In this document: positions 15,248-21,059 of the stretch, in pieces
Numbering within the stretch: position 1 is the stretch's first letter
Layout: each line of letters opens with the position of its first letter
DNA from: a virus
Virus record (IMG/VR): IMGVR_UViG_3300048912_000010
Location: 1 to 22,115 of that record
Length of the DNA stretch: 22,115 nt
Reading direction: 5' to 3' (one strand)
Notes under the pieces: generated by a model
The model's input: the letters and a program-made list of their open reading frames with translations, nothing else
Told to the model about the DNA's origin: nothing
Databases searched by the model: none
Translations under genes and position numbers: made by a program

Positions 15248-15456
15248 GATGCCCTATCATGTATCGCCCATAAGAGGACTAAGGCAGGACGTGGGCACGT
15301 CTTTTCGGAAGCGATCCTAGCCTAGTCATTTGACTCCTTACGAGAGTCAGGCGGCACCCCACGCCAGGAGGCCATAGTTTCTCGGTATCGTTACACTGAT
15401 CAGGCGTTTCTACCTCCGAGCGACCATTGGCACTAGCAGCCTCGGTGCGAGCATAG
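15248..15456 (-). ncRNA. Structured leader RNA at the early/late boundary
   Basis: About 210 nt between a TATAAT promoter and the HNH-AP2 ATG, with no credible ORF (the longest have 14-17 codons). Visible helices on the transcript: GACTC with GAGTC around 15332-15348, GACGT with ACGTC at 15288-15301, CTCGG/CCGAG elements at 15381, 15416 and 15441 that can pair in two alternative ways, and GGAGG/CCTCC plus ACGCC/GGCGT that would cross each other. I could not match it to tRNA, tmRNA, group I or group II cores. By position it could be a late leader like lambda 6S RNA or an antitermination element. Confidence 0.45.
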
Positions 15457-15460
15457 CTTG

Positions 15461-15489
15461 ATTATACCTTAAAACCGCTCCCATTTACC
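15461..15489 (-). promoter_or_regulatory. Putative late promoter (pR'-like)
   Basis: A perfect TATAAT lies at 15461-15466 on the minus strand, overlapping the end of the last early gene. The best -35 at normal spacing is GGTAAA or CGGTAA, a poor match, so it may need an activator or work weakly. It would give a transcript starting near 15454 into the structured leader, HNH gene and terminator. Confidence 0.45.
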
Positions 15490-15645
15490 GATATCTACTC
15501 TTTCCAATATCGAAGGTTTCTTAGGATCGTTGCTTGGGATATACGTTCTCTTTGTGATCTGGAATTTTTCACCGCCCATGCGATTCTCCTGGCGCTCAGT
15601 GTGAGCGTCTATCTGGCGCTTGGCTTCGTCATGGGCATATTTCAT
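15469..15645 (-). CDS. Small protein, function unknown (58 aa), last early gene
   Basis: ATG 15645 to TAA 15469 encodes a 58-aa charged soluble protein: MKYAHDEAKRQIDAHTERQE then GGEKFQITKRTYIPSNDP and a C-terminal KKPSILERVDIGKWERF. The start overlaps the stop of the gene before it (TAATG), with GGATCAGGA as ribosome site, which is strong support for translation despite its size. No family is recognised. Its last codons coincide with the promoter candidate. Confidence 0.7.
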   Translation of the reverse strand: MKYAHDEAKRQIDAHTERQENRMGGEKFQITKRTYIPSNDPKKPSILERVDIGKWERF

Positions 15646-15776
15646 TATTCCTGATCCTTTCCCTCATTGAAAAGGCGATCGTATTCTTTGGAGAACATCA
15701 GCAGATCACGAATGATCATTCCTGCCAATATTACGCCTAGTCCAATGAGAATTAAAGTAATCTCGATTCCGTCCAT
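15645..15776 (-). CDS. Small single-pass membrane protein (43 aa)
   Basis: ATG 15776 to TAA 15645 encodes MDGIEITLILIGLGVILAGM followed by IIRDLLMFSKEYDRLFNEGKDQE. Residues ~5-22 are a clear hydrophobic transmembrane segment with a short acidic N-terminus and a charged C-terminus. It starts 3 nt after the winged-helix gene stop and ends in a TAATG overlap with the 58-aa gene, so it is part of the early operon. It is too small for a typical holin and no lysis genes are near; function is unknown. Confidence 0.7.
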   Translation of the reverse strand: MDGIEITLILIGLGVILAGMIIRDLLMFSKEYDRLFNEGKDQE

Positions 15777-15779
15777 GGC

Positions 15780-16112
15780 TTATCCAATGCTCGCGTATTG
15801 ATTTCGCTCAGATCGCACCTTATCCATCACAGCCCGATGCTCCAGGCGTGGCTTGAGTATCTTGAATACTGGCTTTGCAGCCTGTTCAGCAGCAAGTTCT
15901 CGTTCGGTAGGCAAGTAATATCTCCTGCACTTACCCAATGGCTCTTTACGGATAATCTTGTCCTTATCCATGTTCTCCAGCACCAGGCGCAATGCTGGCA
16001 GTCCAATCTTTAGCTTGCGGCTCATCATCATGTCTGTGAATCCGCTAGGCTCATTCTTGAGTAAGCGCATTATTTCGTTTCGGGCGAATGCTTCGGTGTA
16101 TTCTTTTGTCAT
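15780..16112 (-). CDS. Winged-helix-like DNA-binding protein, candidate late regulator
   Basis: A 110-aa protein. Residues ~10-65 read as a winged helix: ARNEIMRLLKNEPSGFTDMMMSRKL, then GLPALRLVLENMDKDKIIRKE and the wing CRRYYLPTE. The C-terminal ~45 residues are basic and probably extended. It overlaps the preceding gene as ATGA and is followed only by two tiny genes before the late promoter candidate. That is where lambdoid phages place their late regulator, so a regulatory role is a reasonable inference. It is not recognisably a Q-family antiterminator. Confidence 0.65.
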   Translation of the reverse strand: MTKEYTEAFARNEIMRLLKNEPSGFTDMMMSRKLKIGLPALRLVLENMDKDKIIRKEPLGKCRRYYLPTERELAAEQAAKPVFKILKPRLEHRAVMDKVRSERNQYASIG

Positions 16113-16264
16113 TTTTCTTGTCCTTTGAATTCTCTAATAATAAATGGAGCGGTTACTTTATATTTCATTTCGCTATCTAAAACTTCTGTTCCAATTTCAA
16201 TTGGAAGAAATTCAATTTGCCTCCCATCGGGGAGAATCGCATAAAAGATAGTTTTCTCCGTCAT
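16109..16264 (-). CDS. Small protein, function unknown (51 aa)
   Basis: ATG 16264, with GGAG seven bases upstream, to TGA 16109 gives MTEKTIFYAILPDGRQIEFL, then PIEIGTEVLDSEMKYKVTAP and a terminal FIIREFKGQEK. It looks like a small beta protein. It starts one base after the stop of the 72-aa gene and ends in an ATGA overlap with the winged-helix gene. Both boundaries support it as a real gene in the operon. No family is recognised. Confidence 0.7.
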   Translation of the reverse strand: MTEKTIFYAILPDGRQIEFLPIEIGTEVLDSEMKYKVTAPFIIREFKGQEK

Positions 16265-16265
16265 T

Positions 16266-16484
16266 TCACACTCCATGATAGTTGTTGTAAATCTGCATTA
16301 TCTTCAACAATGCCCCATCTGATAATGGGCGCATGTCTCGCTTCTCCCCTGCAATCAGAGAGTAAATCTCCAATTGCCTTACATCATCTATTGCTAGCCT
16401 GTCTTTGTCTGCATATCGCAATACTTGGAGACAGGCTTGTGCTGCTTCTTCTCTTCCTATTCGACCGGGGATTGAGTAGGACAT
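16266..16484 (-). CDS. Small helical protein, function unknown (72 aa)
   Basis: A 72-aa mostly helical protein: MSYSIPGRIGREEAAQACLQ, VLRYADKDRLAIDDVRQLEI, then IMQIYNNYHGV at the end. No metal-binding or catalytic motif is visible. It begins 7 nt after the helicase-like gene, with GAAGTGAGA upstream, and its frame and spacing fit the early operon. Function is unknown. Confidence 0.7.
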   Translation of the reverse strand: MSYSIPGRIGREEAAQACLQVLRYADKDRLAIDDVRQLEIYSLIAGEKRDMRPLSDGALLKIMQIYNNYHGV

Positions 16485-16491
16485 AGCATTC

Positions 16492-17379
16492 TCACTTCAG
16501 CGAATAACGCATTGGGATCGCAGAACGATTGTCGAGATACTGTTGCGAAGACGGCTCAAACCAGAACCCAAACTTGCCTTCAAATTCTCCGTTGCGTTGT
16601 TTCTCACATACAAGCTGAGCGTTATGGATCGCTGAAACGTCATCCTCAGCCTTTTTATCTCGCCAGACGATAAAGACGTTGTCCACTTGATCAGTAATCG
16701 CTCCTGCGCCCTTTACGTCGAATTTACCGGGTGCTTTATGTTCATTCTCACCCTTGCGAACGTGATGCACCAGATGAACGTGGATATTGTGCGTATGCGC
16801 GAAGGCGCAAAGTTCGTTTACGAAATCTTTTTGAGCGTTGTAATCGTCCTCGCCTTTCACACATTTCATCAGGCTATCAATCACGAAGTGTTCAATGCCA
16901 AAATTCTTCTTTGCATAGCGCATAACAGCGATCACCTTACGCCATTCGACCGCGCCGACATGGTCATATACCCAAAGACGTTCGTTTGACCAGCTTGCCA
17001 TGCGATTCAGGAATTCAACACTCGGTTTACTATCACCGTAAGCTTGTCGGCCCATGCGTTGCATCTGACGAACAGGTTTCATTTCGAATGAAGCCACCAT
17101 AACTCGCTGCCCTTGCTGGCAGAGGTCTAGAGATACCTGGGAGAGAAACATACTCTTGCCGTGTCCATTCACCCCAGCCCAAAGAGAAACCTCAGCAGGG
17201 CGGAAATGAACTCGACCATGCGTCTTAGTCCAAAGCATTGTTGGCGCTTTTAGTTCCGGCGCATCAGAATGAAATGCCTCAATCGTTTCCTGTAACCAAT
17301 GCGAAGCCGGATAAACTGCGTGGCTCTCCGTTTCTTCCATGTAACCGCTGAAATCGATACTATCGTGAATGATGTTCAT
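16492..17379 (-). CDS. RecA-fold replicative helicase-like ATPase (DnaB/Twinkle type)
   Basis: A 295-aa ATPase with a single RecA core: Walker A GVNGHGKS (69-76), Walker B HFVIDSL (164-170), motif H3-like HLVHHVRKGE (202-211) and GAGAITDQVDNVFIVWR near the end of the core. It resembles the C-terminal helicase domain of T7 gp4/Twinkle and phage DnaB-like proteins. No zinc or TOPRIM primase domain is present, so it is the helicase half only, or a DNA-repair-type RecA-like ATPase. It overlaps the upstream gene by 4 nt and follows the O-like initiator, so a role in phage replication fork set-up is well supported. Confidence 0.87.
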   Translation of the reverse strand: MNIIHDSIDFSGYMEETESHAVYPASHWLQETIEAFHSDAPELKAPTMLWTKTHGRVHFRPAEVSLWAGVNGHGKSMFLSQVSLDLCQQGQRVMVASFEMKPVRQMQRMGRQAYGDSKPSVEFLNRMASWSNERLWVYDHVGAVEWRKVIAVMRYAKKNFGIEHFVIDSLMKCVKGEDDYNAQKDFVNELCAFAHTHNIHVHLVHHVRKGENEHKAPGKFDVKGAGAITDQVDNVFIVWRDKKAEDDVSAIHNAQLVCEKQRNGEFEGKFGFWFEPSSQQYLDNRSAIPMRYSLK

Positions 17380-17798
17380 TGCGTAAATGCCTTTTCGTCT
17401 TCTTCGTGCCAGTTACAGAAATCGATAACCCAACGCCAACCGTCTTTCAGGATCGAGCCATCATCAAGCAGCATTGTGTTCCGGCTTCCGCTGATTGCTT
17501 GTACCGGCTTTACCATCACTTCGGCTCCGCGCTTCATGTCATGCGCCCAAATGTATAGCCCGCTAGGCTCGCAAATCTTGATCTTCGGCAGCAATGCAGC
17601 CCAATCAGAATTGGAATCCATGAACACTACTACATCGAGAGCCTTGCACCACCGCCAGTCGTAATCTTGGCCCGGCGCGGGATGGCACTGGGGGTTTTCA
17701 AAACCTAGCTTGCCAACAAGGCTGACAATCACCGTATCCGCAGGTTTGAACCCTTTCATGCGAGCCTTAAAAATCTCTTCTGCGCCTGGTGCGATCAT
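17376..17798 (-). CDS. Replication-operon protein, function unknown (140 aa)
   Basis: A 140-aa protein between the O-like initiator and the helicase, overlapping both by 4 nt (ATGA). It has alternating beta and loop segments: DTVIVSLVGKLGFENPQC, a Trp/Asp-rich GQDYDWRWCKALDVVVFMDS, then KICEPSGLYIWAHDMKRGAE and DGWRWVIDFCNWHEED. The VVVFMDSNSDW stretch superficially resembles an acidic TOPRIM-like strand, but the rest does not support a primase. Strict operon coupling suggests a replication accessory role; family unknown. Confidence 0.65.
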   Translation of the reverse strand: MIAPGAEEIFKARMKGFKPADTVIVSLVGKLGFENPQCHPAPGQDYDWRWCKALDVVVFMDSNSDWAALLPKIKICEPSGLYIWAHDMKRGAEVMVKPVQAISGSRNTMLLDDGSILKDGWRWVIDFCNWHEEDEKAFTQ

Positions 17799-18499
17799 AG
17801 GACAACCTCACGTCTAGGTATCTTTTCGGAATTTATTGAGAGAGTGCCCGGTTTTTCATTACGAACCCACGTTCTCCATGTAGCTTGCCAATCTGCCTTC
17901 CTGCCTTTAACCCCAGGTTGAGCAATCCAGTAATCATAAAACCGTTCTGCAACTTCCGAAGGTCTAAGGTCAGGGCGATTTTCCTTGCAGTATTTCGTAT
18001 CCTCTTCAGAGGGATGCCAATCGGCAGGAAGACGAGTGGATTTATCTACTACTCTCTTCTCTTCTTTATCTTTATCTAGCGGTTGTTTGCGTTCGGTTGC
18101 GTTCGGTTGCGTTCGCTCATTTATCAGCGATTCAAGTTCCGCGATCCGTTCTTCTAATTTCTTCTTTTCTCTCCAGTACTTAGCGCGATCTGCTGAACCA
18201 TCTTCTCGTTCAGGTTGGCGTTTTTCCCAGCCTAAAATCAGATCACCGTCCAACACTCTTCCTTGCATTGCTGCAAGAATTGACTCAACTTCTTGGGTAC
18301 TTATATCAAGTGCAGTCGCAATGTCTTCTGCTTTGTTCGGTTGCGTTCGCCCGCGTTCGGTTGCGTTCGATGCGCTCACAAGCAGGTGAAGATAAACGCC
18401 AGTAACATTCCCAATAGACTGACCCGAATTCCTTGCGATGGTGCGCCACTTAGGATCGTTAGGCATTTCATGCCACAGACGGAGCCATTGGTTCGCCAT
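17795..18499 (-). CDS. O-like replication initiator
   Basis: A 234-aa protein. Residues 1-90 form a winged-helix-type DNA-binding domain (WLRLWHEMPNDPKWRTIARNSGQSI, GVYLHLLVSAS). Residues ~95-135 are a charged coiled coil (RAKYWREKKKLEERIAELES). The C-terminus has RFYDYWIAQPGVKGRKADW and TWRTWVRNE, the pattern found at the ends of many phage replication initiators and DnaT-like proteins. The gene itself contains two iteron clusters, as lambda O contains ori. It is coupled to the preceding gene through TAATG and to the next one through ATGA. Role: recognise the internal origin and recruit the helicase encoded two genes downstream. Confidence 0.82.
   Translation of the reverse strand: MANQWLRLWHEMPNDPKWRTIARNSGQSIGNVTGVYLHLLVSASNATERGRTQPNKAEDIATALDISTQEVESILAAMQGRVLDGDLILGWEKRQPEREDGSADRAKYWREKKKLEERIAELESLINERTQPNATERKQPLDKDKEEKRVVDKSTRLPADWHPSEEDTKYCKENRPDLRPSEVAERFYDYWIAQPGVKGRKADWQATWRTWVRNEKPGTLSINSEKIPRREVVL
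18087..18115. repeat. Iteron cluster 1 in the initiator gene (origin candidate)
   Basis: Three perfect copies of TTGCGTTCG occur at exactly 10-bp spacing (18087-18095, 18097-18105, 18107-18115). An AT- and pyrimidine-rich stretch lies directly to the left (about 18035-18080). Because 10 is not a multiple of 3, the repeat is at DNA level and yields different residues each time. This resembles iterons beside an unwinding element. Confidence 0.6.
18331..18369. repeat. Iteron cluster 2 in the initiator gene
   Basis: Four 10-bp units in a row. The second and fourth are perfect (TTGCGTTCG at 18341-18349 and 18361-18369), the third is CCGCGTTCG and the first is a degenerate TTTGTTCGG. It uses the same unit and period as cluster 1, about 225 bp away, and encodes residues 44-57. 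Confidence 0.55.
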
Positions 18500-18684
18500 T
18501 AGAACTTTTCTCCGATAGCGTTATCGTGCTCGACTTGCTTGTCGTTCAGAATGCGAGCTTCTTCCAGCGCCAGTTCTTCATGCGAACAGCAGCCAACAGA
18601 GCTATAAACGAGTGTTCCAGGGACTTTGTAGAGGACGTGATACAGGCCATCAATCGGGCCTGCAACTATGAAACGCTGGGGCAT
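18499..18684 (-). CDS. Small protein, function unknown (61 aa), first gene of the replication block
   Basis: A 61-aa protein: MPQRFIVAGPIDGLYHVLYK, then PGTLVYSSVGCCSHEELALE and an acidic helical tail. It suggests a short beta hairpin followed by one helix. It has a good AAGAAAGG ribosome site just after a long structured leader and ends in a TAATG overlap with the O-like gene, so its translation probably sets that of the initiator. No family is recognised. Confidence 0.72.
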   Translation of the reverse strand: MPQRFIVAGPIDGLYHVLYKVPGTLVYSSVGCCSHEELALEEARILNDKQVEHDNAIGEKF

Positions 18685-18702
18685 TTTTATTACCTTTCTT
18701 CC

Positions 18703-18821
18703 GGCGCATTAGGGAAGGGTCCTGGCCGGACCCCGCAACAGTCGGGGAGGAAGTTTTTCAGACTTACCACCCTTCTCTGATGCGCCCTGTTGTTGCAGTA
18801 ATCCATCTTCCTCGGCCAGGA
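18703..18821 (-). promoter_or_regulatory. Leader with mutually exclusive long pairings upstream of the replication genes
   Basis: Fold 1: arms 18769-18786 and 18703-18720 pair in 16 of 18 positions, enclosing a CCCCG/CGGGG hairpin (18731-18747). Fold 2: TCCTGGCC (18814-18821) pairs perfectly with GGCCAGGA (18720-18727), and GAGGAAG (18807-18813) pairs with CTTCCTC (18747-18753) around the same hairpin. The two folds cross each other, so they form either a pseudoknot or two alternative states. The element ends a few bases before the ribosome site of the 61-aa gene, which suits translational or attenuation control of the replication block. Confidence 0.5.
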
Positions 18822-18916
18822 TTCAGATGGTGCTCAGGACGTCAACGCATTGCGCGCCGACAATCAATTATCTCACTGCAAGTTGTTTCAAGCAAGAACC
18901 TTTGCAGCTTTCATAA

Positions 18917-18962
18917 TTGAACTGTTGCAATTTGATGCTCGGCAACGATTGCAACAGTTCAA
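18917..18962. repeat. Perfect 15-bp inverted repeat in the intergenic gap
   Basis: TTGAACTGTTGCAAT (18917-18931) and its exact reverse complement (18948-18962) flank a 16-nt spacer. No T run follows on either strand, so it is not a standard terminator. It lies 8 bases beyond the stop of the zinc-ribbon gene. It may be a protein-binding site, an RNA-stabilising hairpin or a Rho-related end. Confidence 0.6.
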
Positions 18963-18970
18963 CGGATATG

Positions 18971-19225
18971 CTAAAGATCTTCCATCTTCTCGATTTCTGC
19001 GATGATCCTGCGTTTAAGATCATCGAGAGCAGCCTTGCCAAGCTGAGACTTCATCTTGAACTTATCCGATCCCCCGTTCGGGCCAGATAGCACTTTGTCT
19101 CGGAATACTTCCACAGTGTAATGCGGCTTGTCGCAAGCCTTGCAGACATACCGCCTGGAGACAATGTCTTCTTTGGTGCGAGAGTCGGTGCAACTCAGTC
19201 TGGCGCTACAGTCGGGACACTTCAT
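18971..19225 (-). CDS. Small zinc-ribbon protein (84 aa)
   Basis: An 84-aa protein beginning MKCPDCSARLSCTDSRTKED, with a second pair in YVCKACDK. Two C-x2-C pairs about 22 residues apart form a zinc ribbon similar to that of Ogr/Delta activators and NrdR. The C-terminal half is helical and basic/acidic (GKAALDDLKRRIIAEIEKMEDL). It starts right after NinG, with AAGGAGGG overlapping the NinG end. A transcriptional role is plausible but unproven; the gene is last in its cluster before a 286-nt gap. Confidence 0.75.
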   Translation of the reverse strand: MKCPDCSARLSCTDSRTKEDIVSRRYVCKACDKPHYTVEVFRDKVLSGPNGGSDKFKMKSQLGKAALDDLKRRIIAEIEKMEDL

Positions 19226-19843
19226 TCATTTTCCCTCCTTCAGTTTCTTCAGTTTTAGTCTGTATTCGTCACGGATCTGCATCAGTTCTTCAATCGTCCA
19301 CTTCCGAGCCGCATTGTCTGATTCCAGAGCTTCGACTCGATCTAATCCGATCCTGGCGATTAGGCCAATACGGTATTCAACTGCGTTCCCGGAAAGGAAC
19401 TGGTTATCGTGCTTGCTCTGCGCATGAACATTATCCTCATTGAATCGCAAATGTGGCGCGCTTCCAACACTCCGAAAATGCCCCGCATCGGTCTGGTTTC
19501 CGCTCCAGTCCAAAGGCCGACCGCTAGAGATGCATGGATGACCGGCTAACATGTCACGGTACCTGATGAAACTATTAAAGACTTGTTGGGCTTCCCTAAG
19601 CCACATAGAGCGCGTTTTAAGCTTCTGCTTACGTAGACGGTCATCTCTCCTTGCCAGCGCCTCTCGCTTGCGTTTAGCGGCTTCGTGAGCGCATTCCGGC
19701 TTGCAGGCAATATGCGTCGTGCTACGAGGGATAAAATGCTCCTTGCAGATCCTGCATTTACGCTTACGCGGCCCTGGTGGCGGCTTCTTTTCAATCGGCA
19801 TAGTTCTCTTGAATGCTGTTCGTCGGAGTTCGCTAGTTCTCAT
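19226..19843 (-). CDS. ninG: NinG recombination/nuclease-like protein
   Basis: A 205-aa protein of the lambda NinG (Rap) family, which processes recombination intermediates. The N-terminus has a basic tail and a zinc motif (CRICKEHF, then HIACKPECAHEAAKRKREAL). The middle is coiled and basic. The C-terminal part has the family core FNSFIRYRDMLAGHPCISSG, DAGHFRSVGSAPHLRFNEDN, then HAQSKHDNQFLSGNAVEYRIG. The length matches lambda NinG. It begins with an ATGA overlap on the methyltransferase stop. Assignment is strong from these motifs. Confidence 0.93.
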   Translation of the reverse strand: MRTSELRRTAFKRTMPIEKKPPPGPRKRKCRICKEHFIPRSTTHIACKPECAHEAAKRKREALARRDDRLRKQKLKTRSMWLREAQQVFNSFIRYRDMLAGHPCISSGRPLDWSGNQTDAGHFRSVGSAPHLRFNEDNVHAQSKHDNQFLSGNAVEYRIGLIARIGLDRVEALESDNAARKWTIEELMQIRDEYRLKLKKLKEGK

Positions 19844-20444
19844 TGGCTAAGAATTCTCCATGCTGTCGCACAAACGCGTGGAACTTGTCCATTCCCAATG
19901 GCTTTATGTCGCTCCACTCCAAAGGCCATCCCATCAGCCATTCGCTGAATTCCGGGTTGCTGACGCCGCCAGGCAGCAATCCCCTCTTCGTCATTTCCTC
20001 CGGAAGTCGCACCCCTCGGGACGATTTCGAAGCCCTTTTCTTCACCGTTTCCGGCAATGGGCTTCCCTTTCCATCTGTTGCCGTTGGAGTAGGCCATAAT
20101 CCAGATTCTTTCGCGTTTGTGATCCATGCCGGTGGCGTTTGCTCCCAGCACTCCCCATTTTGCATTGAACCCCAATTGGGCCAGGTCTGCGAGAACTCTT
20201 CCAAGCCCCCGAGAAGTGAGCATTGGCGAGTTTTCCACGAAGACGAATCTTGGTTCCACTTCGCGAATGATCCGTTCCATGTGGCCCCATAATCCTGATC
20301 GTTCGCCGCCAATTCCTGCACCTTTTCCTGCTGCACTAATGTCCTGGCAGGGGAAGCCTCCAGAAACCACGTCAACACGGCCTCGCCATGGCTTTCCGTC
20401 AAAAGTCGTAACGTCAGACCAAATCGGGAAAGGTCGGAGAATTC
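19833..20444 (-). CDS. Overprinted conserved phage protein in a second frame of the methyltransferase gene
   Basis: In the +1 frame relative to the methyltransferase an ORF is open from 20612 to 19833 (259 codons). From ATG 20444 it encodes 203 aa that look like a genuine phage family: MEFSDLSRFGLTLRLLTESH, FLEASPARTLVQQEK, SSSWKTRQCSLLGG, WPNWGSMQNGECWE, GLWPTPTATDGKG, and NPEFSEWLMGWPLEWSDIKP. From memory, proteins with S-x-W-K-T-x-Q-C-S-L, W-P-R/N-W-G-S-M-x-N-G-E-C and W-L-M-G-W-P motifs are widespread in phage genomes, often unnamed or labelled methyltransferase-related. No good ribosome site is visible at 20444, so reinitiation or the 20612 start remains possible. Function is unknown. 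Confidence 0.7.
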   Translation of the reverse strand, partial: EFSDLSRFGLTLRLLTESHGEAVLTWFLEASPARTLVQQEKVQELAANDQDYGATWNGSFAKWNQDSSSWKTRQCSLLGGLEEFSQTWPNWGSMQNGECWEQTPPAWITNAKESGLWPTPTATDGKGSPLPETVKKRASKSSRGVRLPEEMTKRGLLPGGVSNPEFSEWLMGWPLEWSDIKPLGMDKFHAFVRQHGEFLANEN

Positions 20445-20616
20445 CATCGTTTTGTCGTTGCGCCAAAACTTGTGCGGCGTAGGCATCACGTTCAACTGCG
20501 CACACGGTTCGCCATCCGAGCAAGTGGCCTCCGAGGATTCCCCCTCCTGCGCCAGCGAACAGCGCGAGTTCTCGTAATCCTCCATTAGTGCTTTGCTGAA
20601 TAGCCATGTCATTCAT
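19840..20616 (-). CDS. C5 cytosine DNA methyltransferase
   Basis: A 258-aa enzyme that methylates cytosine C5. Motif I is FAGAGG (20-25). Motif IV is GGFPCQDIS with catalytic Cys90. Motif VI is VFVENSP (Glu128, with Ser in place of the usual Val). Motif VIII is HKRERIW (166-172). Motif X is AIGNGQVPRV (239-248). All key motifs sit in one frame, so the gene is intact, but the target-recognition region is short. ATG 20616 overlaps the NinB stop and its stop overlaps the NinG ATG. A second frame is open across almost the whole gene (next entry). It may protect phage DNA from host restriction or modify its own sites; specificity cannot be read. Confidence 0.92.
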   Translation of the reverse strand: MNDMAIQQSTNGGLRELALFAGAGGGILGGHLLGWRTVCAVERDAYAAQVLAQRQNDGILRPFPIWSDVTTFDGKPWRGRVDVVSGGFPCQDISAAGKGAGIGGERSGLWGHMERIIREVEPRFVFVENSPMLTSRGLGRVLADLAQLGFNAKWGVLGANATGMDHKRERIWIMAYSNGNRWKGKPIAGNGEEKGFEIVPRGATSGGNDEEGIAAWRRQQPGIQRMADGMAFGVERHKAIGNGQVPRVCATAWRILSQ

Positions 20617-21059
20617 CGTTCCTCGCGTGTATGGTAAATCACCCCAAGATTGGCCCCGAAGGCCATCAGCGCCTCTAAATATTGGGCCATACCTTTAACT
20701 GTAAGCTGTGTCGTACTCCCAACAAGAATGCGCTCACCAGCTGGATCGAAATCAAATTTCTGATAACCATCCTTGCATAGTTCAGGATCGAATTCATCCG
20801 GCAGAAGATTGCGCTTCATGAACTCATGCCATACCTCGGCGCTAAACTGACGGCCTTCTAGCCACGCTTGCTCGGCGATATCCTTTAGCGGGCCACTCCA
20901 CATTAAATCATTCTGCGACTTCTTACGGACTGGCCGATATGGCTCTACTGTCACTTGCATAGGCTTATCGCCGCATAACGGTAAATTCTTGATAAGTCCT
21001 AGCAAGGTATCGCGGTTACGCTCTTCACGAAGGAAGAATACGCGTTTGGGGAAGGTCAT
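20613..21059 (-). CDS. ninB: NinB recombination protein
   Basis: A 148-aa protein of the lambda NinB (Orf) family, a single-strand-DNA-binding recombination mediator of the RecFOR type. Family features are VTVEPYRPVRKKSQNDLMWS, LKDIAEQAWLEGRQFSAEVW, EFMKRNLLPDEF, then STTQLTVKGMAQYLEALMAF and GANLGVIYH. The length is close to the 146 aa of lambda NinB. The start chosen is ATG 21059, overlapping the upstream stop as ATGA; an in-frame ATG at 21086 would add nine unlikely residues. The stop overlaps the methyltransferase start. Confidence 0.94.
   Translation of the reverse strand: MTFPKRVFFLREERNRDTLLGLIKNLPLCGDKPMQVTVEPYRPVRKKSQNDLMWSGPLKDIAEQAWLEGRQFSAEVWHEFMKRNLLPDEFDPELCKDGYQKFDFDPAGERILVGSTTQLTVKGMAQYLEALMAFGANLGVIYHTREER

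Noticed and set aside
15288-15305. Plus-strand terminator-like hairpin GACGT/ACGTC followed by TTTT
   Set aside because: The stem is only 5 bp, the T run is short, and no plus-strand gene ends there; kept only as part of the leader structure.
15330-15450. Short ORFs of 14 and 17 codons in the structured leader
   Set aside because: No ribosome sites or recognisable peptides; the segment is better explained as folded RNA.
14560-15470. Second group I intron around the HNH-AP2 gene
   Set aside because: No P/Q/R/S core elements or GATATAGTC-like P7 strand could be found on either side, and no split exon pair can be rebuilt; the flanking early gene has a normal stop.
18087-18369. CRISPR-like array formed by the repeated TTGCGTTCG units
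   Set aside because: The units are 9-10 bp in direct tandem with no spacers and lie inside a coding gene; iterons fit better.
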